Below, in pieces: positions 9,863 to 21,839 of a stretch of 64,000 nt of DNA (its first letter is position 1; every line of letters starts with the position of its first letter). The DNA lies in contig CALYLW010000137.1 of NCBI GenBank assembly GCA_944989445.1, positions 1,505,323 to 1,569,322 on the forward strand, read 5' to 3'. The notes below the pieces were generated by a model. That model saw only the letters and a list, made by a program, of their open reading frames with translations. It did not search any database and was not told the origin of the DNA. The position numbers were made by a program, and so were the translations under genes. Source of the DNA: Ampullaceana balthica (Eukaryota; Mollusca; Gastropoda; Lymnaeidae).

Positions 9863-11540
9863 CTCGGGACTTGACAGAGACAAATTACACAGAAGTAAAA
9901 AAACAACAATGTCACTGCCTGCTTACAACTAAAACTGAGCCAACCCTTTCAGCCACGTGGTTGCGAACAGTAAACACGACAACCTCCTGGTTGTGAAACC
10001 ACAAACAAGATAAACAGATTAACAATCATTAACCTGGTTGACCAAATAACGAAACAACATGGTTGACAACAATAAACCTGGTTGGCATAGGCATAGGCCT
10101 CATAGGCATACGGGGTCCAAGTCCATGCCTCAAACAGCGTCCAATAAATTCAGTCGCTCTATGATCCATGTATGTAGCCTACTAAATACTAAAAAGCGAT
10201 TCATATAGTGAATATACATGTATATCCCACCAAAAAATTGTTTCCTATCTTACACAATTAAAAAGTAAGACAGGGACCATCATAATATTATAAACAGCCA
10301 CTTTTATAAAAAAAATATAATAATAATAACTTTAAAATGATTTTTTGTAGTTTGTTGTCTGTTTTCAATTTTTTGGGGGACTAAATTCGACATTGACGTT
10401 GTGTATTATTATGAGGCCTATTCATTATGCCATTATAATTTTTTAAAGAATGCCAATACAAAAATACAATACTTTCCCTCTGACACAAGTAGAAACGGTT
10501 ATTTTGATACTATTAATAAATTATAATAAAGCCATTTGCAACAAAACAAGTTGACGATTCATAGACCTGTTGACAGAAAATAGCCCAAAAAGGAGGGGGG
10601 GGGGTATAAATAACAGCTCCACAAACAACCCGACATCCCTCGCCAGCGGCTCGGAAAAGGCGGGGCGGAAATTTCAACCATTTTCGCCGCGAGACGACAT
10701 GAAATGGGCGGGAACTCTGGAACAAGCCCCGCCTCCTCATATTGATTTCCCCTCGTTCTGACGCACCGTTGGCTGCCGTGGGAGGTGAACAATGTTGAAC
10801 CTGGGGGCGATGACATTTAGCAGTCGACAGCGCGGCACGGGAACATCTTTGTCTCGCGGTGACTACTCGAGGGCTCTAGTGGTTACTTGTTTGCAAGTCT
10901 AGGATCCGTCGACCTATGCCGATAGGTTACCGAGACTCAAAAATTTACTGCTGTTTACCTGACCTAGATTTAGGCAGGTCTACTTTCTGAGAATAACATT
11001 CAAAATAAAAAAAATATATTAAAAAAACCGTTCGTTAAGTTAAGCATGAAAATCAAATTATATACAAAATTCAGAAGAAACCCATTATTGAAACGTTAAA
11101 TAAACTACTCCATCTATTTGGTCCCCAACCTTTTATTTATGAAAATTCGCAAAGTAAAAAAAAAGATATATGTAAACAAGGTAGATATAGTATAGTAATA
11201 ATAGTAACAGTAACAGCCTAATCCTTATTTGTTTGAAATAGATCCATAGCTTAAAATTCAATTTGTTAGTATTAGTGGCCCGCGGTAAAGGCAATCCAGC
11301 GGGTGTTAGAAAAAAGAAGGCCTACTGACTACTAGAGACTAGGAAGATCCCATCATAGCTGTGGCCTCCGTCTAGTTTTCCGGGTCGTATTGGAGAGCGT
11401 CCCAAGTCCGCTGTGTAACAAACGTCTAGAAAACGTCACCGAATTCATGTCAACAAAACCTGGTGTGTGCTCTCGAGTCCAGCCAGCTGACCTGTAGAGG
11501 TTCATTCGTGGGGTCATTTCCTTGGGAACCTTTTTGACGG
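9863..11540. other. Unique sequence with a GC-richer island at 10.6-10.9 kb
   Basis: No gene is recognised. About 9950-10090 repeats the phrase AACCTGGTTG loosely. The block 10600-10870 is GC-rich with frames open on both strands. It may be regulatory or a decayed exon, but no motif allows a call. The rest is AT-rich. Confidence 0.4.
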
Positions 11541-11789
11541 GGAGTCATTTGGTTGGGGGGGCTATTGGGTTGGGGGCTATTCGGTTGGGGGCTATTTGGT
11601 TGGGGGCTATTTGGTTGGGGGACTATTTAGTTGGGGGCTATTTGGTTGGGGGCTATTTAGTTGGGGGCTATTTGGTTGGGGGCTATTGGGTTGGGGGGCT
11701 ATTGGTTGGGGGGCTATTTGGGTTGGGGGCTATTGGGTTGGGGGACTATTTGGTTGGGGGCTATTTGGTTAGCGGCTATTTAGTTGGGG
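11541..11789. repeat. 16-bp minisatellite (GCTATTTGGTTGGGGG)
   Basis: About 15 units of roughly 16 bp, with T/A and G-number variants. Each unit carries a run of 4-6 G on the + strand, so the array has regularly spaced G-runs. Confidence 0.93.
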
Positions 11790-11821
11790 TTCCCCTTGAC
11801 GTACCGTTTGTGTCCGGGATG

Positions 11822-11950
11822 ATGATAAGTCACGTCCGATAAGTCAGGGTTTTATAAGTCACGTCCGATAAGTCAGGTTTGATAAGTCAATAAGCACTTC
11901 CAATTAGTCAAGTCCGATAAGTCAAGTCTGATAAGCCAGGACCGTTTAGT
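11822..11950. repeat. Degenerate GTCCGATAAGTCA repeat
   Basis: Short irregular units built on GTCCGATAAGTCA and GTTTGATAAGTCA, partly AAGTCACGTCCGATAAGTCA. They directly follow the 16-bp array and decay to the right. Confidence 0.8.
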
Positions 11951-14449
11951 CTGGGCCGTTACGTCCTGAATCGAATATATTTCAAATCCTTTGAATCCAT
12001 CACTACGTCATGTTAAGTCTACGTCTATAGCAGTAATTCATACCGTGTTGGGGGCGTCCCAGATATTAGCATTAAACTAACGAAACAAGTGAGACAGTTT
12101 GGGTCATCAAAACATACTCGAGCCCATTACTTACTAACAGTCGGCCACTAAATTCGTCCGGGTTCTGTCTGTGAACCGTGGTCCCGATGAATGAAACAGC
12201 GGGTTTTTATTTTTCTAGTTGAAGTTGCCAAGCTTGTTGAACAACAGTTTGGCATGCGACACACGAGAAATGATTGAATCATACACGATCATAATTTCAC
12301 ATGTCAAAATTGGTTGACACACCGGTGGTAATGTCTGGTCAAAAGATGGCTCAATGCCATGGCGGCTCTCTGTGCGAGTCTTTATATTCGCAACAACAGA
12401 TACTCAAGCAACGCGCATTGAAATTTAAGGTAATTGACAATTGATACGCAGGGACGCAGGGACACAGCATTAGCGGTGACCTAAGTTGCACCATTGCAGA
12501 CTTGGGTTAACGACACTGACCTTAGAAACTATTTTAACAGTGGTCCAAGTCCATTCCCTACATTCTGCACGGAAACCACATATTTTAAAAGAACTAGTAT
12601 CCCTATTGAGTGGGGGGAAGGGCGGGGTGCAACGTTTTTTTACGCCCTTACACGAAAACGTTGATAGTTCGCAATAAATAGTTTTTTTTTATTCAGGGTG
12701 TGTGTGGGGGGGGGGAAGCGGGGCTAAATAATGGCGGCCAGAAATTACACACTCAAGGGCGAAGAGTAGATTTGCGTCTTTTAAAGTTACTGCACAAAAT
12801 ATATATTCAAGCTCAGTTATTTTAAAGAACTCCAATTGGCGCCATATTCTCTCTCCCCCCACCACCCTTCCAAATTTCACACACGCTTATCCTCGACCCC
12901 CACCTCCCCCCACCCCCATGAGCTACACTTGCATTTTAATTTCCGCCTCATGCTACAGCACAAGTTTGTTACAAAGACAAAAATCTAATTCCAGTAAAAA
13001 AAAATGAAATATGTTTCACAAGCACGTGCATTACAAGTTTACGCACTTTATGTATCGCACCAAACGAGTGTTATTTACAGAGCAATCCTGAAGAGACAGT
13101 AAATCAAACAGTTATGGCGAGGGTTATAGAGCAGATTCAGAACAATGAAACACGAGGCTGAAATTTAAAATACTACCACAAAATTAGTCAAAGCGCAGTT
13201 ATTGTGAATTTATTGTGTTTAGCGCTATCCAACGGCACGTTTTATGTGCTCTCCATTACATAGATGTAATTATGCACTGGTAAGTGATATAATATAAGTC
13301 ATGTATATCATTTTAGGCTTGCGGCTGCGAGGTCAGGCTTGGAAAATCAAACAACAGGTGAACAACACGTGCCACGTTTGACCACATGATGTTCAACACA
13401 TTCATTTTGTTACACAGCTTTTAATTAATTAATTAATTTTTTCTCTTACCATTACGATTCAAAATGATAAAAAAATTAGACTAACACAATGTTAAAAACT
13501 AAATTATCAATTAAACAATTTTTACAATTTAATATTCTAAGGAGGATTTTACAAATATCATTAGACATCAGAGCTGTATAGTGAAAGGTGTTCCTAGATT
13601 TGTAAACTCTAAGTCACGTGACGAACGTGTTATATCTTTCTCTTATTTGATGTAGCGGGAATTCAGCCGGTACCATTGAAATTCAACAAGGAAGTAAAGC
13701 ATTTATATGTAAAAAAAAATAATAATACTATTTTAGTGTGTATGATAAAGAAGCTGAGACAAAATGACAAACCCTGAAAAACGTATTTAAAAAAAAATTA
13801 TCCTGGAAAAATAATTAAAAGGGAGGTAACTTGGTATTTTCTTTTTTGTTGACGAATTTTCATAAATTGTCTACCGCTAGTGCTCCACAACAACACAGTC
13901 GGAGCATGTCAGTCTCGGAATAAATTCATATGTGAAATACTAATACATTGATTTAAAACAAAATATAATTACATTAAAAACTCTGTTATAACATATACAA
14001 ATAAATCCAATTTTGATATTAGGGGTACTAACTTTTTTTTAAAAAGTAATCATTGAAGCTCTTTTTAGACTAATTATATTACATGACCTCAATTTTAGGA
14101 CTCACTTGAACTACTCCAGCAAAACTTTATTTTTAAAAACCTGGAACGTTACGTTATCTACATTATCTCTCAGAAGTGAAGATTTCATTATTTTTTTTTC
14201 ATATACAGTTGTAATCACACTAGGAACAACTTTAAAGTGATCACTTCGTTCCCACAGTCCACACCAGGATCTTTGTTCTTCCTTTCACAGCCACAATCTA
14301 CCCTACGTACATAACGACACCAAACACACCCAGCCACCTCCACAGCCGTCCAGCCAATGACCTCACTTGACATTCACAATTTATTTTAATGAACGGAGTC
14401 TAACACTTACTTACCGGACGGCTATCCCCACAATAGCCTCGGTTAACGC
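11951..14449. other. Non-coding stretch, AT-rich
   Basis: About 2.5 kb without a supported gene. It contains a C-run/T-run patch near 12690-12910, TTAATTAATTAATTAATT at 13421-13438, and many poly-A/T tracts. No transposon ends were recognised. Confidence 0.45.
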
Positions 14450-14850
14450 TGACCACAGCCCCAGACTAACCACAGCCTCACACTGGTCAAAGCCTCACAC
14501 TGGCAACAGCCCCACACTGACAACAGCCCCACACTGACCACAGCCTAACACTGACAACAGCCCCACACTGACCACAGCACCACACTGACCACAGCCTCAC
14601 ACTGACAACAGCCCCACACTGACCACAGCACCACACTGACCACATCCCCACACTGACCACAGCCTCACACTGACAACAGCTCCACGCTGACCACATCCCC
14701 ACACTGACCACAGCCCCCAAGCGACCAAAGCCCCAGACTGACCAAATCCCCACACTGACCACAGTCTACACAGACCACACTGAAAACAGTCTCTAAATAA
14801 CCACAGCCCCCAAACGACCAAAGCCCCCACTGACCAAAGCCCCACACTGA
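14450..14850. repeat. 18-bp minisatellite (CACACTGACCACAGCCCC)
   Basis: About 22 units of 18 bp, alternating CACACTGACCACAGCCCC with CTGACAACAG and GCCTCA variants. It begins a few bases beyond the splice donor of the candidate exon at 14863-15081, so in that reading the array lies at the very start of the downstream intron. Frames remain open on the minus strand because 18 is a multiple of three. Confidence 0.93.
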
Positions 14851-14862
14851 CCACAATCCTAC

Positions 14863-15081
14863 CTTTACCCTGATCATTGCATTGTTTGTCGTCCATGTCC
14901 ATTGGTTCCCTCTTCCTGATATTGCCGTTGTCATGGTGATGTGGGTTGTTGTTGTTGTTGCTGCTGCTGTTATTGTTGTTGTTGTTGTTGCTGTGATTCT
15001 CTAAGTTCTGTCTCCTTGTCTGCTGGTATTGATGGATGATGTCCTGGTGTGACGGGTAGATCATGGTGCCGTTGTCCTTCT
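14863..15081 (-). CDS. Candidate internal exon, Asn/Ser/His-rich (unidentified)
   Basis: Read on the minus strand, a good acceptor (TTTCCTCTGTTTACCAG, ending at 15082) leads into a frame reading KDNGTMIYPSHQDIIHQYQQ. It continues through TRRQNLENHS, a 17-residue run of Asn and Ser, PHHHDNGNIRKREP and MDMDDKQCNDQG. The exon can end at 14863 (AAAG|GTAGGA) or at 14869 (CAGG|GTAAAG); both leave a one-base overhang. The homopolymeric part is encoded by AAC/AAT/AGC triplets (the complement of 14942-14993), so it is prone to length variation. A polyN/His stretch between charged segments is typical of disordered regions in regulatory proteins. I do not recognise the gene. The frame also runs into the 18-bp array, but that part is presumed intronic. 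Confidence 0.5.
14942..14993. repeat. Trinucleotide (GTT/GCT)n inside the candidate exon
   Basis: Run of GTT with GCT and ATT interruptions on the + strand. On the minus strand it reads AAC, AGC and AAT, encoding a 17-residue Asn/Ser tract. Mixed codons suggest some stabilisation against slippage. Confidence 0.85.
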
Positions 15082-15422
15082 CTGGTAAACAGAGGAAATA
15101 TTTCATATATTTACTGTCAGATTAAAAGCCCTAAATTTGCATTTGGGAAATATGTCAGTTATAGTCGAACATTTGTTTGAACCGAAATTTGATCAAATTT
15201 AACTCTTTAAAAAATATTTAAAATTCACTGTTTAAGTGTGGGAATGGGTGGTGGGTGAGTTTGAAAAATGCAGGAATTCAACTTTGAAGACTAAAAAAAG
15301 AAAGTGGATTCTTCACATTTTTTCATTTCCAGCAGAGTACCGCACTAATAAATTTCCGTTCGAACTAAACACTGCCCAGCAGCATTCTCATGTGCATCAG
15401 TAAGCATTTAGAACCAGGATAA
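15082..15422. other. Unique AT-rich sequence
   Basis: Probably intronic if the adjacent candidate exon is real. The pyrimidine-rich acceptor of that exon lies at its left edge. Nothing else is recognised. Confidence 0.4.
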
Positions 15423-15890
15423 ATATCAATATACTACCGTATCACCCATAAAAATGACGGAAGTTTTCAGCTGAAATCTATTTATTTTGAAAAAATGCAC
15501 CTTTTTTAGGGCGCCTACGGCGCCGACCTTTTTTAAAAGCCTAACTAACTTGTCCTTGTTTGATAAATACGAAATATTAAACTTTCTGAAATGTACACAA
15601 ATTGTTTTATAATAGGTGTTGTAGGGCGCCCCCTTTGTTTTTGATTTTATAATTAACCATCATCAAATCCTCTTTTTACATTGTTCCCTTTTCCAAAATT
15701 AAAATATGAGGTAAAACAATGACGTCATATAATATTTTTTTACAGCGCAGCTTTAATTTGCACACCTTTTGATGCATTGGTGCAGTAATTTGGTGCGCTG
15801 CTATCTATTTAAAATTTAGTAGCGTCACGGACAGACAGACATACATGACAGACAGACGTGACAGCGATTGCAAATTATGTATATTGATAT
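15423..15890. mobile_element. Family A MITE, best copy with 12-bp terminal inverted repeat
   Basis: The 468-bp element begins ATATCAATATAC (15423-15434) and ends GTATATTGATAT (15879-15890), an exact 12-bp inverted repeat. If the outer TA is counted as target duplication, TCAATATAC...GTATATTGA flanked by TA would suit a Tc1/mariner-type insertion; that is inference. The interior matches 2524-2975 closely (GGGCGCCTACGGCGCC, AACTTGTCCTTGTTTGATAA, ATGACGTCATATAATA). It encodes no protein and must depend on a transposase elsewhere. Confidence 0.8.
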
Positions 15891-16240
15891 CGCACTATGT
15901 ACAAAAATGCAATCTTATCTATTGAACCAGTACGAAACATAAAAATACTTGAAAAAAAACCCCAAAAAACCCTAGAAAAACTCAGGTTGTATCCAGTCCA
16001 TCGATACGACAAGACCAAAGCCGCCTACGTAATAAATACATTTGTATTATGAATTTTCTCGTGAGATCCTTGTCTTAAAGCCGTTGATGTCACATGAAAT
16101 CCTGGCCCCCGTGGACAAAAGAGAAAGCGAGATGACACTGGGAGATAGGTTAGCGTTGACGTGTAGATACAAATTAGACATTTTTAAATAGCTGTACTTT
16201 AAAACTAAAGGAAACGAAAATAGTGGAGAAAGAACAAGGA
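15891..16240. other. Unique non-coding stretch
   Basis: AT-rich with poly-A and poly-C patches near 15955; no gene or element is recognised. Confidence 0.45.
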
Positions 16241-16495
16241 TGTTAGCAGTGAGAGTGTATGTGGGTGTGAGTGGACTGTGTGTGTGGGGGGGGGCTTAGT
16301 GACTGTGGGGGGGATGTGGACTATGTATGTTGTGGTGGCTGTGAGTGATTGGGCGTGTGGTTGTGACTCTGTGTGTGTATGAGTGACTGTATGTGAGTGA
16401 CGGAGTGTCTGTGGGGGGGGGGTGGACTCATTTTTGGGGGTTGGTGTGAGTGACTCTATGTGTGTGGGTTGGGGGGGGGGTAAAGGGTTAACAGT
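16240..16495. repeat. Degenerate GTGAGTGACTGTGTG simple repeat
   Basis: G/T-rich sequence with irregular GTGAGTGACT, TGTGTG and long G-runs on the + strand, and no stable unit length. It is a cryptic simple repeat leading into the TTAGGG-containing array. Confidence 0.8.
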
Positions 16496-16554
16496 GGGTA
16501 TTTCGGGATATATTTGGGGTGAACTTTAACAGACGAGGCTGTCCGGTTGATGGG

Positions 16555-16875
16555 TTCAGGGGTAGGGTTAGGGTTAGCGATAGTGTGAAGGGTAAGGGTT
16601 AACGATAGTTTAAAGGATTAGGATTAGGGCTAGGGTTAGCGATAGTGTGAAGGATTAGGATTAGCGCTAGTTTGGGTTAGGGTTAGCGATAGTGTGAAGG
16701 GTTAGGGTTAGCGATAGTTTGAAGGGTTAGGATTAGGGTTAGCGATAGTGTGAAGGGTTAGGGTTAGCGATAGTGTGAAGGGTTAGGGTTAGGGTTAGCG
16801 ATAGTGTGAAGGGTTAGGATTAGGGTTAGCGATAGTGTGAAGGGTTAGGGTTAGCGATAGTGTGAAGGGTTACAA
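16555..16875. repeat. TTAGGG-containing 25/31-bp array (interstitial telomere-like)
   Basis: Units consist of one or two GGGTTA/GGATTA hexamers followed by GCGATAGTGTGAAG. Two unit lengths, about 25 and 31 bp, differ by exactly one telomere-type hexamer. TTAGGG is the telomere repeat of most animals. Here it is embedded in a longer unit, so this is a minisatellite with telomere-type hexamers and not a chromosome end. Confidence 0.9.
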
Positions 16876-18980
16876 GTGATCGGCCCAACAGAAATACGCA
16901 GCCCTACAAAAACTAGAAAAGTGTTCTCTTAAAGTTCACGGATGTTAATACACAACCGTAACTTTTGACGGAGGCCGCAACGATCAGATTATTGATCGTG
17001 GGCTTACAGTAAATAGAAGAATACGAAATTGGGAGATGAAATTCAAATTCATTTAGTGTAGCACAATTTCCCATGATTTGGATACCATGGTTCCTTGCAC
17101 ATACCACCACTCACCTTCCCCCAGCCAAACCCCGAGCCGGCTGCCGAGGGCTGTACCCCCCCCCCAACAATACGAGTCTTTGAAATGGCCCAGCATGCAC
17201 CTACAACCGTCCCCGAGGTCGACACGGGAGGAAAACAATTTTATCTTAAATCATGCATCTTACATGGGACATAAAAACCTATTTAGTCGCCCAAAGACGA
17301 ACATGGGAATACTAGGAAGAAAAAAGGTTAGGGGTTAGAGGGGGCGGGCGGAGGGATTCGTGGGCTGTCCTACAAGATAAAATCACATCCTCTTGTACCG
17401 ATGTACGAGTGAACCAAATTGAATGCATTAAAGTCAATTTTTTTTAAGCCTCCATAAAAAGATATAAATAATAGGGACTTATTATAAATAATCCTTTGTT
17501 TACAAAAATACATTACCGAAAACCAAAACAACTTTGTTTTTAGAAAGGACATATTATATAAAAATATTATATACCACGAAGTTAACTATACGCGATTGAA
17601 TGACATGAAGACATCTCAACATGATAAAAAATCTTTGAAGACGTTTTTCCGGGTCTTTTTTTCTTTCTTCAAAGAAACGGTCCTATAACGAAATTTCAAC
17701 AAGAAACATTATAAGCGAGGCCTGGTCGGCCTGTTCTGTATTCGAATGAGGCCTTCGTTTAATAAAGTCGGGTGTCTATTGAATAGAGGTCGTTAATGCA
17801 AACGACATGAATACGGGCCCAGATCCTTGATCAAATCTCTGAGTCGAGTTTTTCTGGCAAGGTGCGACTCGGTTTAATTTTGTTCAGAAATGTGCACCGT
17901 AAAATAAAATAAAAAATAATACAAATAATAATTGGCCATATTTTTATTTCTTTGTACGGCTCGGGATCTTTGCGTGGGGTTGGGTGGGGGCGGGGGTGGG
18001 TGGGGGTCGGGAGTGGGTGCGGGGTCTGGGTTCGGATTTAAACACAGCAACTTGTTGTCCCGGCGTGTTACTGTATATGAATTAATGCAAGTGAGTCAAC
18101 GCGGTCATAACACATGGATAATCAAACGGGTCTCAAAATGTTACACACATTCTCAATTAGCTGGAAGAGCCCCTAATAGGTTATCGTGGCCTTGGCTGAC
18201 CATCAATGTTCCCATTATGCTGTGCGGCACGCATATATCGAACCGACGCCGCGCAGCTGTTTAGAATTACCGCGCAACAATTTTTTAAAAAAAATATTGC
18301 ACACAAAAATGGATTAGTGCAACTCTGCACACGTTTCTTTTTAATTTACACACGGACCAACAAACCTTAGAGGGAATATTACTGACCATTGGTCGGATGG
18401 TGTGAGCACATGGTATCCAAAGACTACAATAAAAATATATTATGTCCAAGGTTTCAATTTTAAAACTAAAATTAATGAAAATTTTTCCATGCTGAGAATA
18501 TTTTAGATTTATTACTTAAAAGAAAAGCACGTTTTTATGTTATAAGTCAGAATTTCCTGCCCATTTTGTTCAGAATCCTCCGACACTATGTAAACCATCG
18601 CCCATGTTCATGTAATCAGCTTATAGCAGCATTGTTAAAATTATTATAATCACTAGTTCCCTGTTCCCCTCCCCCCCCCCTCGAAGGAGGCGCTCACGTC
18701 AACTGAGGGGAAAAGTTACAATACTCGTAACTTTCTTCCTTTGAAATCATGGGTAACTTAGGAGTACTGTCATAAATAAATGGGGTAAACTGCTTGCGAA
18801 AAAGTTCACCACCCGTGGCCATGACAGGCAACAGGTGAATCCTCATCATCACATTCGGTCAACTATTTCTTGTTGAGATTTGATCAGAAAATTTGAGGAA
18901 TGCGCCACCCTTGAAACTATTGTAATCAACTTTTAAAAACATAAATAATCAGATTTTTCCATCTCGTTGTGAAAATTTAC
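16876..18980. other. Unique sequence with GC-richer blocks
   Basis: No supported gene. Blocks at 17050-17250, 17690-17880 and 18030-18260 are richer in G+C, free of tandem repeats and contain TAAT-type and TGAGTCA-like motifs, so they could be regulatory. The rest is AT-rich. A G-rich stretch lies at 17960-18035. Confidence 0.4.
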
Positions 18981-18983
18981 AGC

Positions 18984-19035
18984 GAAAGGGTCAAGGTCAG
19001 GGTTAGGGTCAATGTCAGGGTTAGGGTCAAGGTTT
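18984..19035. repeat. Short GGGTCAAGGTCAGGGTTA repeat
   Basis: About three imperfect units of GGGTCAAGGTCAGGGTTA, again including the TTAGGG hexamer. This is a small array of the same flavour as 16.6-16.9 kb. Confidence 0.8.
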
Positions 19036-19084
19036 AAAAAAATGTGTTAGCGTGACATGGATAACGATCATTTTTTGTAGAAGA

Positions 19085-19285
19085 AAAATGTTGTTTTTAA
19101 ATCCTTTATATTGACTTGTGGTGTCTGGTTGATTGCTTGCTTGTTTGCGTGTTTGTCGAAAAAAAAATGGATCGATTTTAACCCACTTCCTCTTAAGCTA
19201 GCGAGCTGAAATTTTGCAGGCAGACTCGTGCCGACGATAAAAATGATGTGTCGAAATTTCAGATCGATCGTATGTACCACTACCC
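19085..19285 (+). mobile_element. Family B element, 5'-end fragment
   Basis: It starts TTTTTAAATCCTTTATATTG and contains GATTGCTTGCTTG, GGATCGATTTTAACCCACTT, AGCTAGCGAGCTGAAATTTT and CAGATCGATCGTATGTACC, all shared with the reversed copy at 23.85-24.31 kb and partly with 47.2 kb. The sequence leaves the family after about 19280, so this copy is truncated. The frame across it is not coding. Confidence 0.75.
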
Positions 19286-19944
19286 ACCCCCGAAAAAAAG
19301 AGGGACGGAATTCCTCATGTCATTCATTGGTGCTTGCCCTTTATCTCAAGTCGACCTTTGATGTTACCTATTAGCTCGCCATTTGATCTGCATGGTTTAG
19401 CACAGGCACAATGAAATTTAAAAAAAATAAAAACAATAACATATGGGTGCAACAAAAAAAAATGTATTCCGTTCCACCTCATCGACACCGTGACTTAATA
19501 ACAGCGAGCGGTTAAATTATGTCCGGTTTGTTGGTTTTGGTTGTCGGGGATTGAGGTAGACTGCGTTCGTAAAAAAATATGCGTTGCATCAGAGGTTCTC
19601 ACACCATGACCTGCTCCTAAGTAGGTAAAAGAGTGGAACTCACACAGGGCGTTGTACTCATCTTCTATCACCATCCTCATTGATCGTTCCGGGTTCCTTG
19701 AGGAAGAACATTGGGCCTCTCCAAAAGCAGGCCGCTTAACACGGCCTATAGCTAATATATTTTAGTTCTTGGGGTCGTTTCACTGTCCCTCTCAGCCTCG
19801 CCCGTGACACAACGTCTCCATGTTTCTACCACCGGGGCTACACATTAATTAATTAATTTCGAACAAAAATATTCCGGGACGCATGGTTCCATTTTCGTGG
19901 TAACCCACTTATAAATGGATGTACCAATAACACACTCGCCTATC
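19286..19944. other. Unique non-coding stretch
   Basis: No supported gene, RNA or element. Confidence 0.45.
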
Positions 19945-19945
19945 G

Positions 19946-21834
19946 ACATACACATTCTCATACAACACCCTCCCCCACCACACATACACATTCCTATACA
20001 ACAGCCTCCCCCACCACACATACACATTCCTATACAACAGCCTCCCCCACCACACATACACATTCCCATACAACACCCTCCCCCACCACACACATACACA
20101 ATCCCATACAACACCCTCCCCCAATCACACACATACACAATCCCATACAACACCCTCCCCCACCACACATACACATTCCCATACAACACCCCCCACCACA
20201 CATACACATTACCATACAAAACCCCCCACCACACATACACATTCCCATACAACACCCTCCCCCACCTCACATACACATTCCCATACAACACCCTCCCCCC
20301 ACCACACATACACAATCCCATACAACACCACCCTCCCCCACCACACATACACATTCTCATACAAAACCCTCCCCCACCACACACATACACAATCCAATAC
20401 AACACCCTCCCCCACCACACACATACACAATACCCATACAACACCCTCCCCCACCACACACATACACAATCCCATACAACACCCTCCCCAATCACACACA
20501 TACACAATCCCATACAACACCCTCCCACCACCACACATACACAACCCCATACAACACCCTCCCCCACCACACACACATACACAACCCCATACAACACCCT
20601 CCCCCACCACACACATATACACAACCCCATACAACACCCTCCCACACCACACACATATACACAACCCCATACAACACCCTCCCCCACCACACACACATAC
20701 ACAACCCCATACAACACCCTCCCCCACCACACACATACACAACCCCATACAACACCCTCCCCCACCACACACATATACACAACCCCATACAACACCCTCC
20801 CCCACCACCACACATACACAACCCCATACAACACCCTCCCCCACCACCACATATACACAACCCCATACAACACCCTCCCCCACCACACACACATACACAA
20901 CCCCATACAACACCCTCCCCCACCACACACACACATACACAACCCCATACAACACCCTCCCCCACCACACACACACATACACAACCCCATACAACACCCT
21001 CCCCCACCACACACATACACAACCCCATACAACACCCTCCCCACCACCACATATACACAACCCCATACAACACCCTCCCACCCACCACCACACATACACA
21101 ACCCCATACAACACCCTCCACCACCACACATACACAACCCCATACAACACCCTCCCACCACCACACATACACAACCCCATACAACACCCTCCCCCACCAC
21201 ATATACACAACCCCATACAACACCCTCCACCACACACACACATAAACAACCCCATACAACACCCTCCCCCACCACACATACACAACCCCATACAACACCC
21301 TCCCCCACCACACATATACACAACCCCATACAACACCCTCCACCACCACCACACATACACAACCCCATACAACACCCTCCACCACCACACATACACAACC
21401 CCATACAACACCCTCCCCCACCACATATACACAACCCCATACAACACCCTCCACCACCACCACACATACACAACCCCATACAACACCCTCCACCACCACA
21501 CATACACAACCCCATACAACACCCTCCCACCCACCACACATACACAACCCCATACAACACCCTCCCCCACCACACACACATACACAACCCCATACAACAC
21601 CCTCCACCACCACACACATACACAACCCCATACAACACCCTCCCCCACCACACACATATACACAACCCCATACAACACCCTCCACCACCACACATACACA
21701 ACCCCATACAACACCCTCCACCACCACACATACACAACCCCATACAACACCCTCCCCCACCACACATACACAACCCCATACAACACCCTCCTCCACCACA
21801 CATACACAACCCCATACAACACCCTCCCTACACC
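19946..21834. repeat. G-free ~33-40-bp minisatellite, ~54 units
   Basis: Units contain the core CATACAACACCCTCCCCCAC followed by CACACATACACAACCC. They vary in length through changes in CA number and C-run length. From 19946 to 21834 the + strand contains not a single G (1,889 nt). Units at the left end have CACATTCCCATACAA instead of CACAACCCCATACAA, so the array has a diverged edge. Very long frames on both strands are by-products of the missing G, because TAG and TGA cannot occur on the + strand. Confidence 0.97.
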
Positions 21835-21839
21835 GATTC

